A stretch of DNA of 64,000 bases from NCBI GenBank assembly GCA_963971225.1, contig OZ020267.1, positions 119,095,891 through 119,159,890 on the forward strand, given 5' to 3'. The stretch comes from Melieria omissa (taxonomy: Eukaryota > Arthropoda > Insecta > Diptera > Ulidiidae). Below the pieces are notes generated by a model that ran no database searches, had not been told where the DNA came from, and was given only the letters and a program-made list of their open reading frames with translations. Within the stretch, counting starts at the first letter, position 1; each line of letters begins with the position of its first letter. A program made the translations under genes and the position numbers. Shown piece by piece: positions 45,202 to 57,309 of the stretch.

Positions 45202-48200
45202 ATGCCATTGCCCAAGCGTTCAATCGAGCCTGTACATGTGGCACGTTCTGTCTACCAGCAGGACGAGCTACAATCGGTAGAGTTGGAAACTGTTACGAAC
45301 ACCACTTTAACAAATATCATTCGACAGCTGTCGTCTCTGTCGAAACATGCTGAGGATGTATTTGGTGAATTGGCTCGGGATGTGGGCAGTATTGGCGACC
45401 GAGCGAATTCACTGCAAGCACGAATTGATCGGCTGGCTATAAAAGTGACGCAATTGGACAGCACCGTTGAGGAGGTGCCCCTAACAGATATTACACGCAA
45501 AAAAGCTTTCAAATCGGCCAAAGCGTTCGATCAGCAAATATTTTCACGTGCTACGATGCCGGCGCCCATGCTGGAAACGTATGCCCAATGCGACAAACCG
45601 CCGCCTCTGGATAAGTTGAATGTGTATCGTGACGATGGCAAAGACGGCCTCAAGTTTTACACAGACCCGAATTACTTCTTTGAGTTATGGCGTCAGGAGA
45701 TGTTGAAAGATACGGAGCGTGTGATGCACGACAAAGGAAAGAAGGTGCATCGGCCGCGACAAGACGGTACCAATGGCAGTGGAGGTGCTGGCGGACGTGG
45801 GCACAAAAAACGAGTTCGGCCACCACATAATACGCGAGAAAAACAGCGACAAATTGCCATCGGGCACGGCGAAACGCTTATGCCAAACAATGTCATCTAT
45901 CGCACCCCGAATTCGGTAGTGAATGACGAGACCGGTTATGGTAGTAAGTACTTATGCAAGGGGTTGGTATGGGGAGCGCACTGACTAGAACTGATTTTTT
46001 ACTTTACAATTGGCAAATGGAATTGGAAGTAGCGAAAAAGGGTTGTAATGAGATGAAATCTTCAAGAGTTTGACTGCATAAATCTTAAATTTTCTTAAGT
46101 TCTGTTACTGTGAACATAATCTCCCACAAGACATGGTACAGGTCCTAAATTTCTATATGTAGAATGGGCAAAGGAAATTTAAAAACGTGTGTCCATTTTA
46201 ATTTTCCTATTCGATTTGAACAAAGATTGATTGGCGAAGTAAATTTAAAAGACAGATGTATGTCTTCCCATTTGTGTGCAGCAGCTCATTATCGCGACGA
46301 GACCCTGCGTTTCGGTAGGCGACATGTAAGACCTGCACTATATCTTATGGGAGGTGAATTTGGGTTTTGCTTTGCAACAGCGTTATGCATACATGTGTAT
46401 TTACATATATGTATTACAACCATATTGCACTATTGTATATTTAGCGCAGCTAATCGAAATTCACACCGCAGTAGAGGTAGACAGTGTATCGCGGCACAAT
46501 ACACTGGATCGTAAGAAATCTGCGCACGAAGTTGGCTTTAGCGATGGTCTTACAAGTACGTACAGCGAGGGCATCGTCACTTTTCGTCAAAAAAAAGTTG
46601 TAGATCTCTCACTCATTTCCTCCTCACCGCACAGCTTTACTACGGCAAGCGCAGCGCCTCTAAATTCACAGTCAGACTGAACTGAGTCGTATTAAGCTAA
46701 CCACGGCTGACTAAGATCTGTTCATTTTCTCGCCGTTCGTTGCTCATTTATCATCAAATATTCGTGCTTCATTGATTGTACTTACAGTTTACTTTGCGAA
46801 TTCGGTTTGTTTTTGCCTTTTGGTTTTTTTGTTTCGCTTTTATTTCGGTTTCCAAATAGACACATTCAGATCTGTACCATTACCATTTTGCAGATAGTTC
46901 AAGGCCTTATAATATGCTCTCACATTTGGAAAATAACAGCAACTTAACAAAGCAAACTGCTGTTGCAATCGCAGGTTAGAGACAGAACAAGTCCAGAACT
47001 CACTATCACAAGCACCACCACCACTATTATGTTTCCATTACTACAACTTTTTACTACAGTCTACAATATTCTAGGTTTTCTGAGTTTTTCTAATATATTA
47101 CTGCTTTTTTTGTATGTTTCTACTTTAGCCTCATAGTTTTAATACAAAAATCGATCCAGGGAAGAACAGTCTTTTCGCAAAGAATAGTTTTTGTCACACC
47201 TACACATTTCCACGTTATGGAATTGATAAATTTTCAGTTACAATTTTATAATTTGAAACACAAATTCCTTGATACATTCTCTAAATTCTGGACTTTTTTC
47301 TAAAAAAGTATTTTGTATTAGCATGTAGATTTTTTCCAATATGCCGTACTACACACAAAGGCTTAATAAAGTCTGAACGGTCTTTTATGGATCATAAAAA
47401 TGTTGTTCTCCGACTGATCACATGAAATTTGGGTTTACAAATGAAAAGAAAAAAACCATTCGTATATTGACAAGAAAATTGCGGCCAATGTAGAGTGTTC
47501 CAATAAAAGTGCACAAATAATTTGTAAAAATAAAACGTTCATTTATTGAGCGGGTGGTAATTGCAATGGTTTATTACATTGTGAATAGACATTTTCCTAT
47601 TAAGAATGGAATTTAATATCTTGGTCCTCGCTGGTCTGATACAGGGCGATGGCGCTTTAAAAACGATTGACCTCGGACAGGAATTCTTTGAGACTTTTTG
47701 CATGCAAACACAAAACCCCAAAGAAATGACGGCGTTAAACCGGATTACCTTGGTGGCTTGTTCCCATTATAAGAGGATTCGGTCCGGAACTTCTTTCTTT
47801 ATGTAGCGCTCTACTTTTTTTTAATCGGAACAATCCGCAGTTGTCGAATTTGAAGACTGCAGATTTATTGGGACTTCCTATAGAAATGGTTTAGTGTTTA
47901 CTAAGATTTTTTGGCGGAGATTTTTTCTTAGCGTAGATTCATAGTTTTGCAATTTTCTACAACTGAATAAACAAGATCCGGTCATTTTTTTACATATGGA
48001 GAGTCTGAAATAGAAGGTATTTAATAAGAATTGCATGATGTACCATGTAATGCAATTTTTTTAAAATTTTGTTATTTTGTTTCGCAGTACTCCTGCTGTA
48101 CATTTTTTAACATTTACAGAAATAATTAAAAAAAAAGAACTGTTTCAACTCTTCGTTTCTATACGAGAAAAAAATTTAAGAAAGAGTCAATATATTCCTA

Positions 48201-51200
48201 AGAATAATAGTTCTAAGAAATATAATATGCAAAAAACTTTTGACCGCACCTCAGTGTTATCAGATAAGTAGATTTGGTTTATTTACGCTGAATGTTGCTT
48301 CCTTTAAATTTATTGAAATAAAATCATGAACAAATTTTAGGCACGTACGTTCTATAATTATTACATACACTTGATTTCTGGTGCAAAAAGTTTGTTCCTA
48401 TGATATGAAAAGCTAATCTATTTTCGTCAATTTGCCCTACTCAGCAAAGTACTTTCACGCGTGGCTAGCGAAATTACCGAAAAGTACTGTACACTGTATT
48501 TTACGCTTAGAAAGCGTGACACTTCATTACGCTCAGCGACAAACTTAATTCAATAAGTAGAAGTAAATTCGAATAACAATTTAAAATTTACATAATTAAA
48601 CAATGAGCAATGTTCTTGCTCCAAAGGAAGAAAATGTATCAGTAACAGTAAAATTGTGACGCTTGGGTTAGATTAGGTTAGGTTAAGCTAGTTGGCCGAT
48701 TTGGCCACGCTAGACTCTGTTGGGTCCCTAGCGGTACCAGATGGAGATCTTTAGGCGTTTAGAGCTAGTGAAGTAATGATCGTTTAAAATGCCTGTGGTC
48801 TTAGCGAAGCGTCTTTAAGTCAATGCTTTGGATCTCGCCCAGTCCAGGGAAATCCGGGGCTCACTAGCCGAGATCTAGCCGCTTGGCGCTTGGGTAATAT
48901 ATTATAAAAAAGTAAGAAAAATATATTTTTAAGATTGTTTGCCTTTTGCAAAGTATAACCTTTTTTTGAAAATCGCATAGAAAAACTTTTCTTCAAGTTA
49001 TATATACAATGGCGTGCAAAACCGTTCGGGTGTTCGCCACTTTTGCGATTCAAGTGCTTCGAATTCGCATTAGTCGAAACATAACCGAATTTTGAGTATT
49101 GATTCCTTTTTTGTTGTAGAATGAAACAAATCTATATACATAAATCTATATACATACAACTTCTTCTATATACTATAACTGACTGACCAACTAATTCATA
49201 ATTGCCCATGAACATGAAATTTAAACTGTAGGTTCATCTTAAAAAGTGAACCTCCGCTAAGACGGGACTTTTTAAAATTCAGGGTATTTATGACTCTATT
49301 GATTTCTATTTTGGTGAAAACACTTCAAATAAAAAATAAAGCTAAAAGAGAAAATTGGGAGAGCGAGCGAAAGAGTAACATTTGACATTGACCGGATAAT
49401 GAGGCTTTCGATGCCAAATCAAGCGACCAAATCAATGTTGCGCCGTGAGATTATTCACAACAGCTGTGTTTTGGGAACAAATTTGTTTTTGTTTTGTGAA
49501 AATGTGTATGGAATGAGCAAAAAAACTGTTTTTTTATATTTGCGTTTTCGGTGAAAAAGATGAAAGAAAAATGGAAATTTAAATGGTAAACAAAATTTGT
49601 GATACCTTCACACATATTATATTAATTTCATTTATAAATTATTAGCTCAGAATGCCAGAAAATTCGGCTCAATCAAATACTGAGGCGCTGATGTGTGCTA
49701 TTCAGACCGGTGCAGGTGTAATAGAGACTTTTACATTTTAATTGCTAATTGTAGTTGAAAAAGTAAAGTCCCAATAAAAAGTTCGGAAGAAGTAGTAAAA
49801 GTAAGCGAAAATCGTAGTGGTGACCGGCATTCAATTGGCCGTCAGCCTAACATGCTTTCGGCACAGCGTAGAAAAATCTAAACGACAGCATAAAAAGAGA
49901 CGTGACCGATGATCATTTGACCGTCAGCATAACATCGCCCTTAGAGTTTTGGCATTCCTCATTCTCAATCAGAGGGCTTTTGCCTAATTTACCAAAGGAA
50001 ATGCATTTGGATTAAGCACCTGATAAACATTTGCAAATTAAGGCTGTGCTGCGATTTCTTTAGGTATTGTAGGTTTTTTGAGGATGAGCTTTCAATCAAT
50101 TGGAAGATTTTCTTAGTAACACATTTGAATAGGCATTCTCATATTAAGTTTGTATGCGAGCCTTCTTGGTGAAGGCTTAAACGGGTTGATTAATTTATGT
50201 TCCAATCTTTCGCCCGAATGCCGTTTTTGCCTGCTTTCTTTATAATGATTTTGTATCTTTTCTTGTAAATATTTACTAACATACTCGTAATATGACCTAC
50301 ATGAGAAAAACATGCTACCTGTATTACGTGGATATTGAAGGTATAAATTGAGACACCATACTAAAGCAAATGTAATTTTATTCAAAGGTATGGGCGTGTA
50401 TGATACACGGCCACCGCGGCCGAACTCTATCGAGCTTCGGCGCAATTACCAGTCGGAGCAAACTGACGGCGGTGTGTACGGCCCGCTGTCGCCACAAAAC
50501 GCACCGGGTGCGAATGCAGTGGCACAGTACGCCACAGCGTATGCCTCCAATGCAAATGGCATGCATTCCGTGCAACAGATGCAGATGCAACATCAGGCAG
50601 TACTGCAGCAGCAGCAGCAGCAGCTGTATGATGATGCCATGTATAACCAGTCGCAGGCGTATTATGGCCAGACAGGGCAAGGGGCAATGTCGCCCGAGGC
50701 ACTTTACGGTTCCGGTACTCCTTCGCGTACGAAACCGCGTCCATCACAGCCGCCGCCTGCTCCTCCTTCTAATGGAAGCGGTGGTGGTACCCCGAATGCA
50801 TCGAACGCGAACACGCCGACTCGCGGACGCAGCATGTCGACTAGCCGCGATGCTTTGCCACCACCACCGCCTATTCCGGAGGGCATGATGAACACGACTT
50901 CGCCGTCACAGATTCTGGCAGCGATGAATGGTGGCAGCAGCCATATTGCTGCGAAACTACTCGCCCGTACGAACAGCACTTCCAGGGCTGGTTCGCCCCA
51001 ACTGGCTCCCAGTAGCAGTGTGCAGGATGCCAATGCGCTGGTTCTAGCGCAGTTAAGCAATAATTTCAGTAATATAAATATGGGCTTGTCACAGCAGATG
51101 AACTCTTTGAACGACTTGCCACCGCCACCGCCGGTGCCAGATCAAGTGAGTAGTGCAATTGTAGTGCCCCACAAAAGTAGGCTTTCTAATGAGGAAATAT

Positions 51201-51808
51201 GTTTTCGTTTGCCAAATAAAGCATTCGCCAAAGATGTCGCCACCAAATGCAGCACCCCCGCCTCCTCCGCCGCCGCCACCAGTAGACGACAATTGTGAAT
51301 CGCAACCGCAGCATCAACATCAACAGCAGTCGCATCAACCACATCAAATATTATCCAAGTCAATGGCCAATGGCGACATTCAAGCCAATGGTATTATCAT
51401 GAGCGGTAGCGGTCAGCACATGGTTGGGTCGAAGAAATTGCTGCCTCCGTTTCCCGACTCGCGCACGGACCTTATGAAAGCAATACGTGATGGTAAGTCG
51501 GACAGCCGCACAGTGTTCAATATCAGCTTTGCGTTTGAGTAATGAACTACAAATGCAAAACGGTTTTGTGCCCAACAAGCCATGAGTTTTTTCTTTGGCA
51601 TTTGGCATTGTATTAATATTTTTCTTTAGGTATTACATTGCGAAAAGTTGAAAAGTCGGAGCAGAAGGAGATTGAACGTAATACCGCTCTTCACGACGTC
51701 GCTTCGATCTTGGCTAGACGTGTCGCTATCGAACTGTCTGAGTCTGAGGAATCGGAGAGTGACGATGATAGTGAGGGATGGATGGAGCCGACCGAGACTT
51801 CAGCTTGA
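45202..51808 (+). CDS. SCAR: SCAR/WAVE, Arp2/3 activator
   Basis: Four coding exons join in frame to 649 codons: 45202-45943, 50388-51145, 51222-51492 and 51630-51808; introns are GT-AG of 4444, 76 and 137 bp. The start MPLPKRSIEPVHVARSVYQ is the conserved SCAR N-terminus. Residues 1 to about 170 form the WAVE homology domain that docks into the five-subunit WAVE regulatory complex, followed by a basic region (HKKRVRPPHNTREKQRQ). Exon 2 is Gln/Pro-rich with a short polyQ. Exon 3 has a nine-proline profilin/SH3 ligand and a WH2 actin-binding motif (about 577-597, FPDSRTDLMKAIRDG then ITLRKVEK across the exon 3/4 junction). Exon 4 has the central helix and acidic tail ending EGWMEPTETSA, whose Trp641 contacts Arp2/3. 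Rac-driven lamellipodial actin is its known role. The Drosophila protein is about 613 residues. The exact exon 3 acceptor (51221, or alternatively 51233) is my choice by frame. Confidence 0.95.
45944..50387 (+). other. SCAR: SCAR intron 1 (4.4 kb)
   Basis: It contains a 108-codon frame at 46354-46680 that I do not recognise, a GGTTAGGTTA-containing repeat at 48660-48890, and a Helitron-like scrap at 49140-49270 (CTGACTGACCAACTAATTCA, AACATGAAATTTAAACTGTA). No nested gene is supported. Confidence 0.6.
48660..48890. repeat. GGTTAGGTTA-type dispersed repeat
   Basis: TTAGATTAGGTTAGGTTAAG is followed by the low-copy-looking GTTGGCCGATTTGGCCACGC. It resembles dispersed repeats seen in fly genomes. 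The class is unknown. Confidence 0.4.
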
Positions 51809-53837
51809 TCTCTGATATCTTTTATACCGGAGAAAGTGGCCGAAGTTGCTGCTAGTAAGATTAAGAGAAAAAAGTAAAGTATCACTTTCCAGAAGTTGTC
51901 GCATTTTGTTTATGTTTTGCCGATAATGGCATTAATTATTGCTTTGTTATATGTATTTATAAAAGATACCATAGATAAACATAATTAAAAAGAAAATAAG
52001 TCCTTAGAAGAAAACTACTAACTCTGTAATTTACATTCAGACCACTCAGACACATATGTGGACTCTAACCCAACTATTTACATTTTGTTTCGGATATAAC
52101 AAATGCTATATTACTGCATGTTAACAATGAGGTATTATATCGATAGATTACCCAGCTGCTTATTTGGATATTTTTTAAAGCAGCGACGAAAGTTTCTAAA
52201 AGTCGAAATTAACTGTAAATAGACGATATAGAAATTATAAGGGGAGTTTAAAATTAATCGCCAATATACTTGATAGCTATCCATTAAAATAATATGAATA
52301 TTTATCATAAATATTGCTTTCTGAATAACGAATATGAACATCTACACAGATGTGAATTGTGAACTGAAGTAGAAAAGTAGAAACTAATTGTAATCTCCTC
52401 GTAAAAGGCCGTAAAATTTAGAACACTTTCCTTAATGCAATGATGAACATATTAATTGAGTAAGTGCTTTTTGGATATTACATATTCGCTTATTAAATAA
52501 CAATTTAATATCTTGTATCTGCTAATAAACATAATAAAAATAGGCTTTATTGAGAATAAAATCTCTCCGTCATCGATTGGAAAGTGTCAGGGATTGTAGC
52601 AGCGGGCGAGCCAATGGTTTTGAGGCATCTAATATCGAGTCCCTGATGGCGATTATTTGCCCCAAAAGTACGTAACCAAGACATAATTGAAGGGTCTTTT
52701 GTTTTGTATTCCACATATAAGCAAACATATATATACCTATATATTTTTTTCACGACGTAAGAAAATTAAAGCTTTGAAATTGTGTATATAGTATACCGAA
52801 GCGCAAAACAGTAAAATTATGAACTTCGTTTTGATAAACACCCGCAAGACTTTACTCAACCATCTATAATATTGTATTATCCCTAATATAATATTGTAGT
52901 CTTTTCGCAAAAATGTATATTCTCTCCATTTCAATATAATATAGTTATAATTTAATTATTCTTATTTTACTTATTTATGGTTTTGATGCAATACCAAATG
53001 GAAATAAAATACGGTGAACTGGGTTTGTGAAGAACTATGTGAAAGCATAAAAAACACAATTGATAAGAGAACACCATCTGAATACAAACGAAGTTAGTTT
53101 TTGATGATAATATATGATATTTTAATTTAAGGATATGTATCTATGTATTTCCGTCATATGAAACTGAATGGACAAAATCAAACGTAACAAAATAAAACAT
53201 TATCCGAAAATAACTGTTTGCATTACTATTGTTGTTGAAAATATCTCTTATGAATGAAAAAATGCAATGCAAATGCGCATAACGAATAACAATTATTTCT
53301 TAAAATTTTTTTTGCTGACAAAGTTAAATTTATATAAAGTTGAGTTTTATTTTTCCCTACTACGGGATTTTTTTTTGAATTTTGGGGCTTAAAGGGGACA
53401 AAACATGTGTTAAATTGCTATATGAACAAACTTGATTGATTGGGCCCATTGACTTCAAACTTGCGTGTAAACTCGCGGGGTTTTCCTAACCTTTTTTTTT
53501 CTAGATGAAAAATAAAACACTACAAAAATCGAAAATCATTTGTTGGACATAAAATGAAATTCGTAAAATATGGTCCGATTAATAATTCTGTGGTCAAAAG
53601 CAATAACCGCCTAAGTCGAAAATTGCTATTTCGAGCAATCTCGTTTTAAAGTTTTAGCGCATAGTGTGTTCGTTATGGGAATGCGAATAGGTTTTTATTA
53701 ATAACTTTTTTATTTTAAAGTTACGAGCTCCCCGATTTTACACAAACGTAGAGCACAGTCAAGGAAACGTGATGGCATCCATAGCTCAATTTCTTCTTAA
53801 GTCGACTTAAGCGGTTATTGCTTTTGACCACAGAATT
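51809..53837. other. SCAR 3' UTR and intergenic
   Basis: AATAAA-like signals occur at about 53003 and 53192 on the plus strand; the SCAR 3' end is not resolved. 53340-53490 matches the Helitron-like repeat at 22150-22260. No other gene is seen. Confidence 0.4.
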
Positions 53838-53937
53838 ATAACCAAGGATTACTCTTGCCAATAGGTGCTCCTATGGTCTCGGTAGGCAATTGAGTAGCAG
53901 AGACTTCTCTGGACTGGCAAAACTTGCACTTCATAGT
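53838..53937 (+). pseudogene. LINE scrap
   Basis: AAGGATTACTCTTGCCAATA through AAAACTTGCACTTCATAG matches 3242-3335 of the 2841 LINE. It is only 100 bp. Confidence 0.75.
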
Positions 53938-54054
53938 AGTGGCGTAGCCAGAACTTGGTTAAAGGGGTTTTTAAAATATTGTTTGCCAATTTAGTATTAC
54001 ATGCTTTTAAAGCAAACAGCATTTTTCCAACAGGGCTTTTGTAGTGACGTCACC

Positions 54055-55260
54055 CAGGGGCGTAGCCAGAACTTGGTCATGGGAGGGGTTTTAGAAAAAA
54101 TTTTTTGCCAATTTAGTATTATATGTTTTTTAAAGTACACTGCACCTTTAAAAAAGCCAATATTAAATTTTGCTTCAAAGTTGGTAAAACTTTAACAAAA
54201 ACATGTCAATTGATGAACCAAGGTTGTGGTGATGATCGTTTATCCCTTGGCAGAGTTCATGAGTGGTACTCGCGCTTTAAAAACGATTGTCAGGACATAA
54301 ATGATCCACCGCAGATTCCATCAAAACAAAAAAGCCAAAATCGCCTTGAAATTGGATTTAACCTTCGCTTTAATTATACCCACCCGGGTGATCTTTTTCA
54401 TGATTCATGTTCAATATCTGCCAGAGTTTTTATTAAATGTAGTTATTATTTCGACTTGCTGAATAAATTCGAAAGAAGTTACATAGTTTTCAATAACATA
54501 AACACAAAAATTGTTTTGGAAATATTCATGTTTTTTGTTATTTTGTATACCAAACACCTACACGGGTGATCCCAGGCACCTCCGGCACAATTTTGAATAA
54601 AACTCACAAAATTTTGTTTACGCAACTCAGTACGTTTTCAATAAACCCTTTGGAAAGAAATCTAATATTTTTCATAGTCGCAAAATAAATCTTTAAAGTT
54701 GGGCTTTTTTTCAAAAAACGGACTATCACAATTACAAAAATCTTTGGTAAGGCGAAAGTTAAGCATCTCAAAAACATAACATTATCGCATTTTAACTGAA
54801 CACTTTGGCTATCGAAAGACGCTATCTCATCCATAGACAATTGTGACTGATTTTTTGACTAAAAGTCGAATTTTCACCATCAACCACTCCTCGTTTTCAC
54901 CTGATGCGGCATCGTGCGACTTTCACCTTATAAAAAAAAAACGAAGGCAATTTGAGGACGTAGAAGCCATCCAAAAGGCTTGTACCGACATCCTGAAGGA
55001 CATTCCAGCCGACGATTTAAAACGCTCATTAAACATGCTTTTAGATCATGCAAATAGCTGTACTGAACCTGAAGGGAACTTTTAAAAAAAATCATATCGG
55101 TTTCACAGAAAAAATTTGTTATTATTCTTTTAAATGTTTAAAGGTGAAAAGATCTTCTTTGTGGGAACGTATATACCATGCATAGTGATTGAAAGTTTTA
55201 AATAATTATTGGCCTTGGGGGGTTCTGACACCCAAAACCCCTCCCTTCGCTACGCCCCTG
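54055..55260. mobile_element. hAT element (CAGGGGCGTAGC ends)
   Basis: Left CAGGGGCGTAGCCAGAACTT and right GCTACGCCCCTG are inverted; the flanks ACGTCACC (54047-54054) and GCGTCACC (55261-55268) are an 8-bp duplication with one change. CAGGGGCGTAGC termini are typical of hAT MITEs. A shortened left-end copy precedes it at 53943-54000. A mariner relic fills the inside. Confidence 0.78.
54123..55085 (+). pseudogene. mariner transposase remnant
   Basis: The N-terminal part reads IKFCFKVGKTLTKTCQLMNQ, with DDRLSLGRVHEWYSRFKNDC after it (DNA-binding region). After unrelated sequence, the C-terminal part from about 54900 has the ASCDFHL catalytic-type block and then VEAIQKACTDILKDIPADDL to the end. 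The middle is missing and replaced, so it is inactive. Confidence 0.8.
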
Positions 55261-55268
55261 GCGTCACC

Positions 55269-55980
55269 TATGGATGTGTTACATATTATTGGAATTTTCG
55301 ATCTTTTCCGATTTTTAGTCAAAATTTTATAAGTTTGTTGGGTAAAAAAAATGAACCACACCCCTTGTCAAACCCCCATCAAATCTCATCAGTAGAACGA
55401 CATTTCTATGAGACGACGATACATAACTTTTAGTGCTATGCGGCTAACGATTCCAGAGAGATTCCATAATAAAGAATTGAGTTGTATGGGCGGTGCGACG
55501 TCTCTTGTCCAGAATCCACCTTATTTCCCCTGCCGAAGAACACGACTAAATCGTAAGTTTGTACCGAGTGTCATTGATGTGAATGCTATAGTTCGACATT
55601 AAGTTGTAAAACTTAATGGTGGTGGAACGACACGTTTACGCCATGACGTTGTACCAAATTTCAGTGCTGTCCGACTTACAATTCCGAAGATATACCATAT
55701 TAAAAAGTTGGGCTGTATATGCGGTGCCACGCCCCCTTGCCAACACCGCACGCCATTCCCCCTGTCGAAGGCCACGACTAAATAATAAGTTGATAGCCAG
55801 TGCCATTGATGTGAACGCTCTAGTTCCAAAGTTACACCGGAATTTAAAAAGTGCCATGCCCCTTGTCCAACGCCCATACAATACAACCGGTGGAATGACA
55901 CGTCTACGCCATGACGCTGTACAAAATTTCAATGCTGAACGACTTATAATTCCGAATACTATCACACAAAAAAAATTTTG
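55269..55980. repeat. Degenerate Helitron-like minisatellite
   Basis: Two to three decayed units with GGCGGTGCGACGTCTC / GCGGTGCCACGCCCCCTTGC and CGACTTACAATTCCGAAGAT phrases recur at about 170-190-bp spacing, like the 27890-28450 repeats. No gene. Confidence 0.55.
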
Positions 55981-55984
55981 CTGA

Positions 55985-56580
55985 AAGAATCTGCTAAATA
56001 TGCATAGAGCGTTCCTGGGACTAACAAACAGGGAGCTATGCAGATTCTGCATGGAAGAAAAGAGACTTCTGTACATTAAGGTGGGTCGAAAAAAAAAAAT
56101 TTTTGTTGTCACCGCCTAAAAATAAAATTCAGAGTGTTTAATGACTATTTGGAAAATATTGCGATTCTGAGGTAAGCCAATTGTGAGCGGTTTTGCTTCA
56201 AAAATACCTCTAATTATTATGTTTTTTGGGTGTAACTTTTTTTCGAAAATGTCCGACAACAAAAAAGTTACACCCAAAAAACATAATAATTAGAGGTATT
56301 TTTGAAGCAAAACCGCTCACAATTGGCTTACCTCAGAATCGCAATATTTTCCAAATAGTCATTAAACACTCTGAATTTTATTTTTAGGTGGTGACAACAA
56401 AAAATTTTTTTTTTCGACCCACCTTACTGTACATATCTTAACTGATTGCCCTGCCCAAATACACGCAAGAGAGCGAATATTAGGGAGCGAGGTGATACAG
56501 ACGAGAGATTTGTCTGAAATTAATCTAAGGAAACTAAAGGAGTTCCTAGATGGGACACGAACTCATTCACTAACTTAGAG
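55985..56580 (+). pseudogene. LINE C-terminal tail split by hairpin
   Basis: The frame FLGLTNRELCRFCMEEKRLL runs up to the hairpin element and resumes after it with LTDCPAQIHARERILG and LREFL-like sequence to a stop near 56575. The CRFC motif matches the tail of the 40594 LINE. Only the tail is present. Confidence 0.7.
56077..56426. mobile_element. 350-bp near-perfect hairpin MITE
   Basis: Two 166-bp arms (56077-56242 and 56261-56426) are inverse copies differing at only two or three positions, around an 18-nt loop. The ends are TAAGGTGGGTCGAAAAA and its inverse. A perfect 8-bp duplication CTGTACAT (56069-56076, 56427-56434) flanks it. A transcript through it would fold into a long duplex. 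No coding content. Confidence 0.92.
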
Positions 56581-56764
56581 GGACATGACACAATAGTTCA
56601 CTACTTGGACGCAGTGTCTCAGGCAGGTGTTGTCCGAATTCCACTTTCCAATCTAATCCAAGGCTTCCACAAACTGGAGAAATGATGGGCATCAAGATAA
56701 AAGACACTATGTTGAAAAAGAAAACGTTTTTGCCGAATAAAATCCTTTTTTTAATTTTCAGGGA

Positions 56765-56770
56765 TTTATT
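56765..56770 (-). terminator. Poly(A) signal of secreted-protein gene
   Basis: AATAAA on the minus strand, about 37 bp after the stop codon. Confidence 0.6.
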
Positions 56771-56806
56771 GACCCATGCTCGTATTAAAGTATTAATAGT
56801 ACTTCT

Positions 56807-57241
56807 TTAGGCACTCTCATTCTCATTCGTCGAATTGTGAATATGACCGTTCTCCGTATACTCTTTCTTCACTTTGAGCGAGTGGTCAATTGTGTTTTGG
56901 CTGTCTGCTGCATTGGGATAAGGAGTTTGTATTTGGGGAAAGCCGTACAAATATCCGAACTGAGGGTTGTATGGTGGAAGCACTGGTGGATAATAGTTGC
57001 CGCCATAAGGATAAGGATATGGTGACGGCTGTCCTAGAGGTACGTAGGCGGCGTTGTTGCCGTGATAGCCTTTAGACTTATTTTTCTTGTGATGTAAAAT
57101 TTTGTTGCTGTCACTATCGCTATCGCTGCTACTGCTGCGGCTGCTGCCACTGCTACTGCTACTGCTGCTACTGTCTCTCTTACACGATATTAGAGTCGCA
57201 AATATCAAAACGAAGCTCAGTATTAAAATCAATTGTTTCAT
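56807..57241 (-). CDS. Small secreted Ser/Asp-rich, Pro/Tyr-rich protein
   Basis: The 144-codon frame starts MKQLILILSFVLIFATLISC, a clear signal peptide, then a serine/aspartate run (about residues 25-47) rich in phosphorylatable or acidic residues. A HHKKNKSKG basic patch follows, then a Pro/Tyr/Gly stretch (YPYPYGGNYYPPVLPPYNPQ) and a hydrophilic end with two NxS/T-type sites (HNSTNENESA). I do not recognise the family. The start was chosen at 57241 because TTTTCAG, a good splice acceptor, ends one base upstream; a longer frame from 57256 would read through that acceptor. A donor-like CAG|GTTAGT near 57302 suggests an untranslated first exon. An extracellular or salivary/seminal role is conceivable but unproven. 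A poly(A) signal follows the stop. Confidence 0.75.
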   Translation of the reverse strand: MKQLILILSFVLIFATLISCKRDSSSSSSSSGSSRSSSSDSDSDSNKILHHKKNKSKGYHGNNAAYVPLGQPSPYPYPYGGNYYPPVLPPYNPQFGYLYGFPQIQTPYPNAADSQNTIDHSLKVKKEYTENGHIHNSTNENESA

Positions 57242-57309
57242 TCTGAAAATAAGCATTTTTTTTAAGTGAGTTCTCTAATGTAGTTGTGAAAGGAGACTAA
57301 CCTGGAATG

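Noticed and set aside
46164..46680. Overlapping plus-strand frames of 108-116 codons in SCAR intron 1
   Set aside because: No domain, no splice context joining them to SCAR, and composition like the intron. Kept only as a note.
50378..51292. Long minus-strand and alternate-frame ORFs over SCAR exon 2 and 3
   Set aside because: They are shadows of low-complexity Gln/Pro/Ser codons in the SCAR frame.
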